The notes: generated from the letters alone by a model not told the origin. 64,000 bases of DNA from an uncultured bacterium (GCA_934875675.1 CAKXIK010000009.1:1-64000); one strand, 5' to 3'. Counted from the first letter of the stretch, positions 17,735-27,477 are shown. A program made the numbers and translations.

Positions 17735-19483
17735 TTAAAAACCCGAGGTCATCTGCTGCGAAAACGGAGTTTGACAAATCTCAAAGAAAACGACAGTGCC
17801 GTGTTCTGGCTCGCTTGCAATCTGCAGGTGCGTTCCATAAACAAGCTGCAATCTGGAGTTAATAGTTAACAAACCAATATGTGAGGAAGGATTGTGATTG
17901 CTTAATACGGTTTGCGCCTCTAAACTCCGATTCAATTGCAAAACCTGTTCTTTGCTCATTCCCTTTCCATTATCGGAAACACGAACACGAAGAGAACTTT
18001 CAACCTTTATAATTTCAATCCAAATATCCATATAATCAGAAGGCGTTCTCAGCCCATGTAAAATGCAATTTTCCAGCAATGGCTGCAGACAAAAACGAAG
18101 AATTGGGTAAGAGAGGCAATCGGCATCAACACGCGTGTGCAATTGTACATTTCGACGTGAAAGGTGCAGCACCTGAACATATCTTTGTGCAATGGCAAGC
18201 TCTTCTCTCACCTGAGCAATTTTGCTGTCTTTTGTGCTCATATTATACCGAAATATCTGTGCAAAGGATGTAAGCGCATCCGATTCTTCGTAAAGTTGAT
18301 GCAATTCCATTCTTCCTGCCATGACTTCAAGTGTATTGTATAAAAAATGGGGGTTAATCTGGTTCTGCAGGGCGGCAAGCTGGGCTTGGCGGGAAACTTC
18401 TTGCTGCACCATTGCTTCATCTACCAGAGATGCAATTCGATCTAACAAAACATTCACACTTTGGGTAATCGGAATAATTTCCGGTTGTGTAGCATTTTGC
18501 AACCGATAATGAAACTGATTTGTCACACTCGCCTGAACATCTGAAATACAGCGTTGAATGTCTGCGACTAGTTTATGAACATAGCCGCTAAAAATCAGGA
18601 ACGAAATTAGAATGCAACAGCTTACAATAATAGAAACTATTAACGAAACTATGTACTGATTTTCTTTTTGAGTAATAATGACTAAAGACAGAGGAATGTT
18701 TTCAAGCTTAATGGCTCCAAAAACCTGATGGGAATTCTCTTTTTGTCCCTCATAAAGTCCAACTAAATCTTTGCGCGTCTTTTCTGAAATTTTCTCCTGT
18801 GCATAATTGACGCAAATGCAATTTTCCATTCGTTCAATTGGTACATTGGCAAAAGATAAAAGGTAACTCTGTGGCACAAAAATTGCAATATATCCAATGG
18901 TACTGTCATCATAAAGTTTAATCTTCCTCAGCAGCAGCATTGTATTTGATGGTCGAAAAAAAGGGTGCGAAGTACGCAGCTTTTTATTTTCCATGAGCTG
19001 GTCCACATCAAACCACTGCGTGCGTGTTTCGGATTTCAAAAACGACGATAGTTCCGAAATGTTTTTTAAATAATCATCGCTGTAAAATAAGTTATATCCG
19101 GATGGGATGGTCTGATTACTCATAAACACTGCCACTGAAACGGACGGGATACTACGTGCAAATCCTTTTATGTTTTCAGCTACCACCCGATCATAATTTG
19201 CATAACTATCGCGAGGCAAATATGCCGCTCCCAAAAATGTGACAAGTGAGCTATTTTCTTCCATTGCACGCGCCAATGTTTCCAAATGAGCTCTATTGAT
19301 GGAAATGCTGGCACTTAGTTGGTTCAATAAGTTTAAATTACTTGTACGAGACTCTCTGCTTGTTGCTTGCTGAAGAATTCCAAACAGAATAGACAGTGCA
19401 ACCGTCACCGGTAATACGACCAGCAACAACAGCCGCAGTGCCAGTTTTTTTGCCAGGGCACCTGTAATAATAGCTTTTTGCAT
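17735..19483 (-). CDS. Sensor histidine kinase (YesM-like), second system
   Basis: A 582-residue membrane kinase. Helices near residues 12-33 and 283-306 bracket an extracellular sensor domain. The kinase part has LQNQINPHFLYNTLEVM with the phospho-accepting His, PLLENCILHG and VSDNGKGMSKEQV. I start at 19483, nine bases after GGAGAGGG; the longer frame would overlap the divergent GH20 gene. Its likely partner regulator is not adjacent but at 22462, beyond two other genes. It shares the convergent terminator with the second importer, which it probably controls through that regulator. Confidence 0.88.
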   Translation of the reverse strand: MQKAIITGALAKKLALRLLLLVVLPVTVALSILFGILQQATSRESRTSNLNLLNQLSASISINRAHLETLARAMEENSSLVTFLGAAYLPRDSYANYDRVVAENIKGFARSIPSVSVAVFMSNQTIPSGYNLFYSDDYLKNISELSSFLKSETRTQWFDVDQLMENKKLRTSHPFFRPSNTMLLLRKIKLYDDSTIGYIAIFVPQSYLLSFANVPIERMENCICVNYAQEKISEKTRKDLVGLYEGQKENSHQVFGAIKLENIPLSLVIITQKENQYIVSLIVSIIVSCCILISFLIFSGYVHKLVADIQRCISDVQASVTNQFHYRLQNATQPEIIPITQSVNVLLDRIASLVDEAMVQQEVSRQAQLAALQNQINPHFLYNTLEVMAGRMELHQLYEESDALTSFAQIFRYNMSTKDSKIAQVREELAIAQRYVQVLHLSRRNVQLHTRVDADCLSYPILRFCLQPLLENCILHGLRTPSDYMDIWIEIIKVESSLRVRVSDNGKGMSKEQVLQLNRSLEAQTVLSNHNPSSHIGLLTINSRLQLVYGTHLQIASEPEHGTVVFFEICQTPFSQQMTSGF

Positions 19484-19549
19484 AATAAACATCCCTCTCC
19501 GATGCATCAAACAGTATTTGTGAATTTCAAACACAAAGGAGCATTGACA

Positions 19550-21451
19550 ATGAAATTTTGCGTTAAAAATTTGCCCGACTCTTTGCTGAACGGGCTGGCC
19601 CTTTTGCAAAACGACTATGGTTTTTCTTTTGATCCGGATGGTTTGCAGCTTATCGCTGTGCAAACTACAGACCGTATATTAAAGGTTGAACGCAACCAAA
19701 ACCGTGTCGTCATACAATACCATTTGCCAATTCACTTTTTTCGCGGAATCAGCCTTCTTTTACAGCAGATTATTTCCTCCCAAAATTTTTGCGTTGTGGA
19801 GCCTACCGCATTTGATTCCATCGGAATAATGCTGGATGTTTCACAAAGCGGGGCTCTACCTCGAATTGATACCCTGTCTGAGCTGATGAGACGAATGGCA
19901 ATGATGGGGCTAAACAGATTAATTCTTTATATGGAAGACAGCTATCTGATTCCAGATAAACCATTTTGGGGGTATTTTCTAGGAAAATATAACCAAAAAG
20001 ATCTTTGCGCAATTGATAATTATGCTGACTGCCTGGGAATTGAAGTGGTTCCCGCAATTCAAACCCTTTCGCACCTTGCCGATGTTTTAAAATGGAGCGC
20101 ATTTTCAGAGGTTCGTGAAAATGATGCCACTCTTCTACCAGGAGAATCCAAAACAGAAGAACTAATTTGCAAGATGTTTACCTCTCTTAACGGCTGTTTT
20201 CGTTCCAGAAAAATTCATATTGGAATGGATGAAGCGTGGGGACTGGGCGAAGGAGCTTATCGTTTGCAACATGGCGGAAAAATCGTTCCTAAAGAAAAAA
20301 TTATGCAGAGGCACCTTTCCGTGGTTACCCGCATCGCGGAACGGTTTGGATTGCAGCCTATGATTTGGAGTGATATGTTTTTTCGCGGAGATTATCAGAG
20401 TGATTCAATTTATGGAAACGATTTTTATTTGCACACCAAAATTACACAAGAAATGGTTGATACCTTTCCAAAGCAAACACAAATGGTGTTTTGGGAATAT
20501 AACAGCGTTGACCCTGATTTTTACCGCCGCGCAATTGAACAACATTGTCTGTTTGGCTCCCCACCTGTCTTTGCCGGTGCAATTTGGAACTGGACCGGGT
20601 TTGGTGTGAATTATGGGTTAACACAAAAAAGCACGAATGCCGCCATGACAGCATGTAAACAAACCGGCATAAAAGAAGTCTTTGCAACACTTTGGGGGGA
20701 TGACAACACCGAATGTCCGTGGTTCGCCTCGTTGGCTGGATTGCAGCTTTTTGCAGAGCATGGATATCAGGAAAATACCCCCGATATCCGCAAACTTACA
20801 CAACGTTTTGCAGTCTGCTGTAATGCGAACTATGCTGACTTTATGCGTATTCAATACCTTGATGAAATTCCCGGAATTTCATCTGGGAATTTAGACATGG
20901 CAAACCCCAGCAAATTCTTGCTTTGGCAAAATGTTCTGCGGGGACTTCTGGACCGCAATGTCGAGGGGCTTGGCTTATCACAGTACTACCAAAACCTATC
21001 ATCACAGTTTCATGAGAGTATCGAACGAAATCCATGGAACCGTTCATTGTTTCTTCTGTACGAATCGCTTTGCATGGTATTGGCAATAAAAGCAGACATG
21101 GGCAACCGACTATATTGGGCTTATCAACAAAAGGATCGCCAACAATTAAAGTTCTGTCTTGAGGATCTTGAAAAACTGAACGATAGATGCATCTATCTGA
21201 AAAATCTTCACCGCTCTATTTGGTATGGGGAGAACCATGGAAGCGGCTGGGAAATTATCGGTCTTCGGTACGGAAATCTGATTGAAAGCGTCCAAACCGC
21301 CATCTTTCGGTTAAAACAATATGATTCAGGAGAAATTGATTGTTTGGAAGAGCTGGAAGAACCCAGACAATTTTTCGATGGGTCATCCAAAATCCCTTCG
21401 GTGTATTCCTATCGATGGATGCCTTCTGCCAGCCGTTTATTTTTAAACTAA
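19550..21451 (+). CDS. Beta-N-acetylhexosaminidase, glycoside hydrolase family 20
   Basis: A 633-residue cytoplasmic glycosidase expected to release terminal GlcNAc or GalNAc. Residues 1-90 resemble the small alpha/beta domain that precedes GH20 barrels. The catalytic domain follows, with the Asp227-Glu228 pair in HIGMDEAWGLGEG; the Asp orients the acetamido group and the Glu is the acid. The last 170 residues are helical. No signal peptide is present, which implies action on imported sugars. The ATG at 19550 follows AAAGGAG. The gene is divergent from the kinase gene with only 66 bases between them. Confidence 0.88.
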   Translation: MKFCVKNLPDSLLNGLALLQNDYGFSFDPDGLQLIAVQTTDRILKVERNQNRVVIQYHLPIHFFRGISLLLQQIISSQNFCVVEPTAFDSIGIMLDVSQSGALPRIDTLSELMRRMAMMGLNRLILYMEDSYLIPDKPFWGYFLGKYNQKDLCAIDNYADCLGIEVVPAIQTLSHLADVLKWSAFSEVRENDATLLPGESKTEELICKMFTSLNGCFRSRKIHIGMDEAWGLGEGAYRLQHGGKIVPKEKIMQRHLSVVTRIAERFGLQPMIWSDMFFRGDYQSDSIYGNDFYLHTKITQEMVDTFPKQTQMVFWEYNSVDPDFYRRAIEQHCLFGSPPVFAGAIWNWTGFGVNYGLTQKSTNAAMTACKQTGIKEVFATLWGDDNTECPWFASLAGLQLFAEHGYQENTPDIRKLTQRFAVCCNANYADFMRIQYLDEIPGISSGNLDMANPSKFLLWQNVLRGLLDRNVEGLGLSQYYQNLSSQFHESIERNPWNRSLFLLYESLCMVLAIKADMGNRLYWAYQQKDRQQLKFCLEDLEKLNDRCIYLKNLHRSIWYGENHGSGWEIIGLRYGNLIESVQTAIFRLKQYDSGEIDCLEELEEPRQFFDGSSKIPSVYSYRWMPSASRLFLN

Positions 21452-21596
21452 GCATACCCTTGTATTACACATGAATTTATTATATCATAATGAAACAAAA
21501 AGTTCTATTTATAATAAATTTTTATAGCAAAATGCTCCATTCCTGTTTTGAGTCAGTCAAATTCTTATTTATTTTTTTACAGGGGGTTAGTATACA

Positions 21597-22430
21597 ATGA
21601 ATGATTGGAGTCAATGGAAAAATCCGCTTTTCGTGCACGGTCAAAGGTTTCATATGCAAGGCTTTGCTGCTGATCTACAGGCGCAGGTAATGTATTGGTC
21701 TTTTACGGATACTGTCATAAAAACAGATTTACGAAACAATATTTTAGCCCAGGCAACTATTGCCGACGGGCACGTCGGAGATATTGCCTATGATAACGGA
21801 ACCGTTTACGCAACTCTGTTAGGCTGTCCGCTGCCAGACCATTCACGGGATGATTGGACCGGGTTTTACCTTCTGGAATTTGATGAATCACTTCACTTAA
21901 GGCAAAAGACAGAACTTTTGCAGGTCCAGAACTGGTTTGACCATCAAAATGATTGTACCCGCAACCCTTTTGGAATTAATGGGGTTGACGGAATAACCAT
22001 CGCGCCATTTGCCTGCGGCGAAAAAAAGATTCTGTTGGGAGCAGGAATCTGCAATCGACCCGATTGTAATTGCCAAATTATTTTGCAATATTCTTTCCAT
22101 GAAAACCATACGTATGAAAGGCTTTATTCTTTTTCAGTTGGAAATACGATTTTTGGAATTCAAAATTTAACATACGACAATCAAACGGATTCTTGCTGGT
22201 TTACCTGTTACGCAAAAGAAAGCCCTTGGCATTGTGAAGAAACCCTTTTCCATGTAGACATCAAAAAAGAACAGGTAACAGAAAAGTGGAAATTTGATTC
22301 TCCATACGGTCTCGCCTGTCTTAATGACGGATATTTTTTAACGTCGCGCGAAGCAGGAGAATATGGATCCAAATCTGGCGAGGCTCTTCTGGCACGAGAG
22401 AACAAAAATTACGGTCTTATTCTTTTGTGA
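21597..22430 (+). CDS. Unknown protein, beta-propeller-like
   Basis: A 277-residue protein I cannot assign. It has no signal peptide or membrane helix. Segments such as HVGDIAYDNGTVYATLLG, ITIAPFACGEKKILLGAG and FGIQNLTYDNQTDSCWFTCY look like four-stranded propeller blades, so a five- or six-bladed propeller is plausible. Ten Cys residues are present, several near Asp/Asn-rich loops. It lies between the GH20 enzyme and the response regulator, 31 bases before the latter, so it is probably co-expressed and part of the same sugar pathway. GGGGG ten bases before the ATG is the ribosome-binding site. Confidence 0.65.
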   Translation: MNDWSQWKNPLFVHGQRFHMQGFAADLQAQVMYWSFTDTVIKTDLRNNILAQATIADGHVGDIAYDNGTVYATLLGCPLPDHSRDDWTGFYLLEFDESLHLRQKTELLQVQNWFDHQNDCTRNPFGINGVDGITIAPFACGEKKILLGAGICNRPDCNCQIILQYSFHENHTYERLYSFSVGNTIFGIQNLTYDNQTDSCWFTCYAKESPWHCEETLFHVDIKKEQVTEKWKFDSPYGLACLNDGYFLTSREAGEYGSKSGEALLARENKNYGLILL

Positions 22431-22461
22431 AGATTGCCTGAACTCTATGAGGAGGATACGC

Positions 22462-23193
22462 ATGACTACACAACAACCATCAGATATAATTTTAATTGTA
22501 GATGACGAGCCAGAAGTCTGCCAAAGCATTCAGCTGAAGCTGCTGCGGCTTCCACGCTTTTCTTCCAGTGAAGTGATTACCGCCGGTGGAACCGTTGAAG
22601 CGTTGTGTCTGTTTGAACAATATCATCCAAATATTGTTTTGACTGATATTCATATGCCGGGTCTCAACGGATTCACATTAATGGATGAAATTCGCAGAAA
22701 AAGTCCTTCATGTAAAATTTTTGCGGTCAGCGGATATGATGACTTTGAATTCGTTCGAAAAGCATTTTTAATTGGTGTGGATGATTACATATTAAAACCC
22801 GTATCTTTAGAGGAGCTCAATGAAAAAATTTATGCCGATAAGACAGCGTTAATTGAAAGTCGCACTGAAAAAAGCGAAAAACTAATTATTAAAACTACAT
22901 TACTGTTTATGCAGGAAAATATTAACCGTCATATTACCTTAAAGGATGCTGCAGATAATGTAAAACTAAGTTATACCTATTTCAGCAAACTGTTCCACGA
23001 TGAAACCGGGGAATCATTTTCTGCCTGTTTGTTGCGAATGAGAATGGAGAGGGGCAAATTGCTCATATTGGATACCTCTGTTCGGGTGGGAGAAATTGCA
23101 GCCAAATTGGGGTATGAGGATCAAAACCATTTTTCCCGTGACTTTAAACGTTACACCGGTCTAAGCCCAAGCGAATACAGAAATCTGCTGTAG
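22462..23193 (+). CDS. Response regulator with AraC-type DNA-binding domain, second system
   Basis: A 243-residue regulator, shorter than its counterpart at 4834 because it lacks the long linker. The receiver domain has DDE at 14-16 and the phospho-acceptor Asp62 in LTDIHMP. The C-terminal 100 residues are AraC-type, with the signature KLGYEDQNHFSRDFKRYTG. The ATG at 22462 is six bases after GGAGGA. It should be the partner of the kinase at 17735-19483 and control the second importer, the GH20 gene or both. Confidence 0.88.
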   Translation: MTTQQPSDIILIVDDEPEVCQSIQLKLLRLPRFSSSEVITAGGTVEALCLFEQYHPNIVLTDIHMPGLNGFTLMDEIRRKSPSCKIFAVSGYDDFEFVRKAFLIGVDDYILKPVSLEELNEKIYADKTALIESRTEKSEKLIIKTTLLFMQENINRHITLKDAADNVKLSYTYFSKLFHDETGESFSACLLRMRMERGKLLILDTSVRVGEIAAKLGYEDQNHFSRDFKRYTGLSPSEYRNLL

Positions 23194-23274
23194 TAACTGC
23201 AAAAGAATAAAAAAAATAACCTGCAACAAAAAAGTATGTATCTCAACCCTGCCCACGGAACTTGCTCCAACCCA

Positions 23275-23303
23275 TTGAATTCTTAACAATTCTATGATAC
23301 AAT
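23275..23303 (+). promoter_or_regulatory. Promoter of the anchored unknown protein
   Basis: TTGAAT (23275-23280), 17-base spacer, TACAAT (23298-23303). The untranslated leader before 23519 is about 205 bases and holds one 9-bp imperfect hairpin near 23342-23382. I see no gene in 23194-23518. Confidence 0.65.
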
Positions 23304-23518
23304 TTAACAATATCATAATGTGCGTTTTACGGCACGCGCGACCTTACACCAATCATTACCCCACAGTTTGATCGGTGTAGGGTATGAGAACTGGAAGGAC
23401 AGGAAACAGAGGTCTTGATCTGCATTTTCCTGAAACGAATCCCTGCGCATGAGGAATATTGATCTGTTGTGGGTTAGAAAATACTTTGCGGAAAAATGAA
23501 ATACGGAGGCCGAACCCG

Positions 23519-24352
23519 ATGGTAAAAGAAAAGTATCTCCCGTATGTGGAACCGGAAAAACCACCCGAACCGCCTAAAACTCCCAAGGAACTCAAAAAGG
23601 AAAAGCGCGAAAATTTTTGGTTTTACAACAAAACGAAAATTATTGTTGCATTTTGCGTAATCGCTGCAATTTTGATTACATGGCAGCCTTGGGTGACCAC
23701 CATCGACCCCGATTATACGGTCGGGTTGATGAGCCAGTATTTCTGGAGTGATTCCCAGTTGGAAGAGCTGGAAAATATGCTCCGGCCCTATGGCAAAGAT
23801 CTGAACGGCGACGGTGTGGTCAAGGTGGACGTCTCGCTGTATGTGCTGAATGCGCCAGAGGACGTCGGACTGAGCACACAGGAGATTCAGGCCTATACCA
23901 CGCGCTTTGTGGGCGATCTGCAAACGGGCGAGGTTATCGTTTATCTTGCTGACGAAGCCAATGTAAAGATCAACGGCATTGATCAGGGTCTGCTTGCCAA
24001 AATGGATGAAAACCTTTCTTTGGTGGAGGAAGGCGAGAAAGTATCCATTGAGGATGTGTCATTTAATTGGAAAACATGCGATGCCATCAGCAAAGATCAG
24101 ACTTTCAGCCGCTTTAACACCGATTTTTATTTCTGTATTCGCGGCAAAGAGGGCACCATCAAGAATAAGGATACCGAGTATTACATGGCATCGGAACTGT
24201 TCCTTCGCATCAAGGAAAATCAGCCGTATGACGCCGATTTGCTCGAAGCACTGATCGCAGCGCAAACCGCCTCTTCCGCAGATGCCTCCGCAGCAGACTC
24301 CACTGCAAGTAAGGCAGAGGATTCCTCCTCACAGGACACTGCCTCTAACTGA
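23519..24352 (+). CDS. Unknown membrane-anchored protein
   Basis: A 277-residue protein with a proline-rich cytoplasmic head (residues 1-25), a basic stretch, one membrane helix near 40-58 (IIVAFCVIAAILITWQPWV), and a roughly 200-residue extracytoplasmic part. The tail is a low-complexity Ser/Ala/Asp region of about 35 residues. A GKDLNGDGVVKVDV segment near 93-106 resembles a calcium-loop-like Asp-rich turn, and the pattern after it suggests a mixed alpha/beta domain. I know no function for it. GGAGG upstream supports the ATG at 23519; it is a single-gene unit with its own promoter and terminator. Confidence 0.7.
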   Translation: MVKEKYLPYVEPEKPPEPPKTPKELKKEKRENFWFYNKTKIIVAFCVIAAILITWQPWVTTIDPDYTVGLMSQYFWSDSQLEELENMLRPYGKDLNGDGVVKVDVSLYVLNAPEDVGLSTQEIQAYTTRFVGDLQTGEVIVYLADEANVKINGIDQGLLAKMDENLSLVEEGEKVSIEDVSFNWKTCDAISKDQTFSRFNTDFYFCIRGKEGTIKNKDTEYYMASELFLRIKENQPYDADLLEALIAAQTASSADASAADSTASKAEDSSSQDTASN

Positions 24353-24390
24353 TTTTAAAACATACGGATTGTTATCCGACCGCTTTTTGC

Positions 24391-24430
24391 ATTCCCTGCC
24401 CTGCAGCATCGGGTGGGGAATTTTATTTTA
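24391..24430 (+). terminator. Terminator after the anchored unknown protein
   Basis: ATTCCC..CCC pairs with GGG..GGGAAT (24391-24421) and is followed by TTTTATTTT. Confidence 0.75.
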
Positions 24431-24547
24431 AAAAAGATTCTACGATGCTAATTTCAAATTACAAACGACGTGACAATCGAGGGAACGCCAGGATTTATGG
24501 TTTTTTCGAAGATATTTATCCACCGTTTGACGGGAAATTAGGTTTAC

Positions 24548-24571
24548 GTTTGAAAGCACCATCTTTCAAAC
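24548..24571. repeat. Inverted repeat ahead of the MFS gene, possible operator
   Basis: GTTTGAAAG (24548-24556) and CTTTCAAAC (24563-24571) form a perfect 9-bp inverted repeat with a 6-base centre, ending 36 bases before the MFS start codon. It lacks a T-tract, so a protein-binding site is more likely than a terminator. Confidence 0.45.
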
Positions 24572-24607
24572 CGCAAATTTGTATCTTTGCAGCGGAAAGG
24601 TATGATC

Positions 24608-25843
24608 ATGTCCATGAAAAAAAGTGGTTTCTTAAAATCTGTCGGATGTCTCCCTGCCTTAAATCTGATTGCAGTGCAAACCTCCTTTTGGTTTGCGTGG
24701 TCCTTCAGTAATTACAGTGCCGTTTATTTGCAGGATGGCGGGTTCGATTCATCTCAGCTTGGGGTGCTCAATGCAATTTCCTCTGCCGTCGCAATTTTTT
24801 CCACTGTGCTTTGGGGAATGCTGAGCGACCGGATCAACTCGATTCGAAAAACGCTCCTGATTGTGGTAAGCTCCTCAATGGTGCTTTATTTCCTGATTCC
24901 GCAGATTTCAAGCTCGCTTCCCTGCTGGACGCTGCTGATGTTTCTGCTCTATCCCATTGGAAATATTCCCCGCGGTGCGGCACCTTCGCTGATGGATAAT
25001 CTCACTGTTCGCACTTGTGCTGACCGGCAGCTGAATTACGGTGTTATCCGTTCGATGGCTTCGCTGATTTTCACCGTCGGAAGCATTCTTGCGGTGATGC
25101 TTGTAGGGCGATACGGTGTTAAATCGTCTTTTTATGCCTACAGCCTGCTGATGCTTCTCCCGGTGGTGGTTCTCTGTTTTTGTTATGACCCCAAGATTCC
25201 ATCTCAGGTGAATTCCCCGCAGGAAGGCTGTCCTTCTTCGGTTCGCCCGCAGGAACTGTTCGGCAATTATTATTATGTAATGTTCGTCATCTTTATTGCT
25301 CTGCTTTACATTCCCCTTGCTGCGGAAAGCTCCTTCCTGATCTATTTCATGGCGGATGTGGGCATCCCATCCACCTCCTACAGTACTCTGCTCGCGCTGC
25401 GCGCTTTGATGGAAGTTCCGTTTCTTGTGCTGATTGTGCGGCTGCGCAAACGGATTCGGCTCAAATATCTGATCATGATTTCCTGTCTCTTTTTTGCGGC
25501 GGAATGTATTCTTCTTTCACTATTTGCGCACAATCTGGCAGGGCTGTTGGTGTTTGGCTCGGTCTTTGGATTCGGCAACGGAATTTTTATCGGCTCGGCA
25601 TCCCTTTACGTTTACCGTATTGCACCGGACCGCTTAAAAGCTTCCGCACAAACAATTTATACGGCAGCCAGCGCGGCCTCTGGGATTATCGGTAACATCG
25701 CGGGCGGCTTTTTGTACCGTTCGATTGGTGCAAGGCCGTTTTATCTGCTCGTCGGATGCGCAATTCTGCTCGCAGCAGGATTTTTTGCGATTTCTTTTCT
25801 TCCTGTAAGGGGACGTATCAATCCTGCAGACGAAAAGTATTAA
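24608..25843 (+). CDS. Major facilitator superfamily transporter
   Basis: A 411-residue permease with about twelve membrane helices. The loop after helix 2 reads GMLSDRINSIRKT, a form of the MFS signature between helices 2 and 3. The overall type is like the MFS_1-like group that includes NupG and HcaT relatives, so a nucleoside, sugar or aromatic acid substrate is possible. I take the ATG at 24608, seven bases after GGAAAGG. It stands alone, with a perfect inverted repeat in front that may be an operator. The substrate cannot be read from the sequence. Confidence 0.82.
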   Translation: MSMKKSGFLKSVGCLPALNLIAVQTSFWFAWSFSNYSAVYLQDGGFDSSQLGVLNAISSAVAIFSTVLWGMLSDRINSIRKTLLIVVSSSMVLYFLIPQISSSLPCWTLLMFLLYPIGNIPRGAAPSLMDNLTVRTCADRQLNYGVIRSMASLIFTVGSILAVMLVGRYGVKSSFYAYSLLMLLPVVVLCFCYDPKIPSQVNSPQEGCPSSVRPQELFGNYYYVMFVIFIALLYIPLAAESSFLIYFMADVGIPSTSYSTLLALRALMEVPFLVLIVRLRKRIRLKYLIMISCLFFAAECILLSLFAHNLAGLLVFGSVFGFGNGIFIGSASLYVYRIAPDRLKASAQTIYTAASAASGIIGNIAGGFLYRSIGARPFYLLVGCAILLAAGFFAISFLPVRGRINPADEKY

Positions 25844-25992
25844 AAAGACAACATACCATCGGGTGTTACATTCCGGAACACAACACGAAGATTTTCGAAA
25901 GCAACAGACAGAATTCACATGAAAATTACATAATCTAAAGCCTTTTTCTTTATTTATGTGCTGCTTTTTCACTTGGGATTTGGATAAAACAA

Positions 25993-26021
25993 TTGAACAA
26001 GTTGCATGAATTTGTTATAAT
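25993..26021 (+). promoter_or_regulatory. Promoter of hisS-aspS
   Basis: TTGAAC (25993-25998), 17-base spacer, TATAAT (26016-26021). The leader to hisS is only about 70 bases, too short for a T-box. Confidence 0.8.
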
Positions 26022-26095
26022 GAAAAGAAAAGCAAAAACGACCCTGAAAAAGGGATCTATAAAACTCTCGGTTTTGCGAAAGGATGGACAAGACT

Positions 26096-27445
26096 ATGGC
26101 ATTATTGACAAAAGCCCCGCGCGGCACACAGGATGTTCCCCCCAAGGAAAGCGGAAAATGGCAGACCGTAGAACGCGTGGCGCGTGAAACGGCGGCACAT
26201 TACGGCTTCCACGAAATCCGCACGCCGGTTTTTGAGCATACCGAGCTGTTTTTGCGTTCCGTCGGCGATACGACCGACGTGGTGCAAAAGGAAATGTATA
26301 CATTTAACGATAAAGGCGGCCGTTCCATTACGCTGCGTCCCGAAGGAACTGCCGGTGCTGCTCGCGCAATGGTGGAGCACGCGCTGTACAATGACGGTCT
26401 GCCCGTCAAGGTGTGGTATCAGACCAGCTGCTACCGCTATGAAAAACCGCAGGCCGGTCGTCTGCGCGAATTTCATCAGTTTGGCGTGGAGTGCTTTGGT
26501 GCGTCCGAGCCTGCTGCCGATGCGGAAATGATTTGCCTCGCTGATTCCATTTTTAAATCTCTTGGCATCACCGGGCTTTCGCTGCAGATTAACTCCATCG
26601 GCTGCCCGACTTGCCGTGCGGAATACCACAAGGCACTGCACGAGTATTTTATTGCCCGCAAGGATGAGCTTTGTGAAACATGTCAGGATCGTCTGGAACG
26701 CAATCCGATGCGCATCCTGGACTGCAAAAGCCCTGTCTGCGCCGAAATTGCCGCCGATGCACCGAAAATGATTGACTATCTCTGTGACGATTGCAAGGCA
26801 CATTTTGACGCGGTTCAGTCTTATTTGACTGCTGCGGAGGTGTCCTTCACTATAAATCCCACGATCGTGCGCGGTTTGGATTATTACACCCGTACGGTGT
26901 TTGAATTTGTTTCCACACAAATCGGCGCGCAGGGAACCATCTGCGGCGGCGGTCGCTACGATGGGCTGATTGAAGAGCTTGGCGGCGCGCACACCCCCTC
27001 TCTCGGCTTTGCGTTCGGCATGGAGCGTCTGCTGCTCCTGCTTGCTGCGCAGGAAATTGAGCTGCCCGAAGATGAGCCGTGCGATCTTTATCTGGCAGCA
27101 CTTGGCAGCAATGCACAGCGAGAGGTCTTTGCGTTGATGCAAAGGGTTCGCAGCGAAGGCTTTGCCGCGGAATGTGATCTCAACGGGCGCAGTTTGAAGG
27201 CGCAGATGAAATATGCCGACAAAATCGGGGCAAAATTCACCATGGTAATTGGCGACAGCGAACTGGAAGCCGGTGCTGCAAGGCTGAAGAACATGGCAAC
27301 CGGAGACCAGCGTGAAGTGAAATTCAGCGAGCTACTTTCCAGCTTGTATGATGCACGGTTTGCCGGTGTGCTGGACGATATTGCCGATTTGGGCGGTATG
27401 GATGACGAGGCACAGCGCTTGCTGGGCGGCATGGATCGCGAATAA
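26096..27445 (+). CDS. hisS: Histidyl-tRNA synthetase
   Basis: A 449-residue class II tRNA synthetase that charges tRNA-His. It has the N-terminal signature PRGTQDVPP, motif 2 around QTSCYRYEKPQAGRLREFHQ, the HisA motifs RGLDYYTRTVFEF and GGGRYDGLIEELGG, and motif 3 FAFGMERLLLLL. The C-terminal anticodon-binding domain begins near residue 330. The ATG at 26096 is used because it begins MALLTKAPRGTQDV, the usual start, with AAAGGATGG upstream; an ATG at 26084 abuts that site. It lies 32 bases before aspS, the usual Firmicutes pair. Confidence 0.97.
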   Translation: MALLTKAPRGTQDVPPKESGKWQTVERVARETAAHYGFHEIRTPVFEHTELFLRSVGDTTDVVQKEMYTFNDKGGRSITLRPEGTAGAARAMVEHALYNDGLPVKVWYQTSCYRYEKPQAGRLREFHQFGVECFGASEPAADAEMICLADSIFKSLGITGLSLQINSIGCPTCRAEYHKALHEYFIARKDELCETCQDRLERNPMRILDCKSPVCAEIAADAPKMIDYLCDDCKAHFDAVQSYLTAAEVSFTINPTIVRGLDYYTRTVFEFVSTQIGAQGTICGGGRYDGLIEELGGAHTPSLGFAFGMERLLLLLAAQEIELPEDEPCDLYLAALGSNAQREVFALMQRVRSEGFAAECDLNGRSLKAQMKYADKIGAKFTMVIGDSELEAGAARLKNMATGDQREVKFSELLSSLYDARFAGVLDDIADLGGMDDEAQRLLGGMDRE

Positions 27446-27477
27446 ATTCTTGACAGAACAAAGAGGAGTGATATAAA

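Noticed and set aside
25844..26095. A T-box leader for hisS-aspS
   Set aside because: The only good promoter starts about 70 bases before hisS, too short for a T-box, and no conserved T-box bulge sequence was seen.
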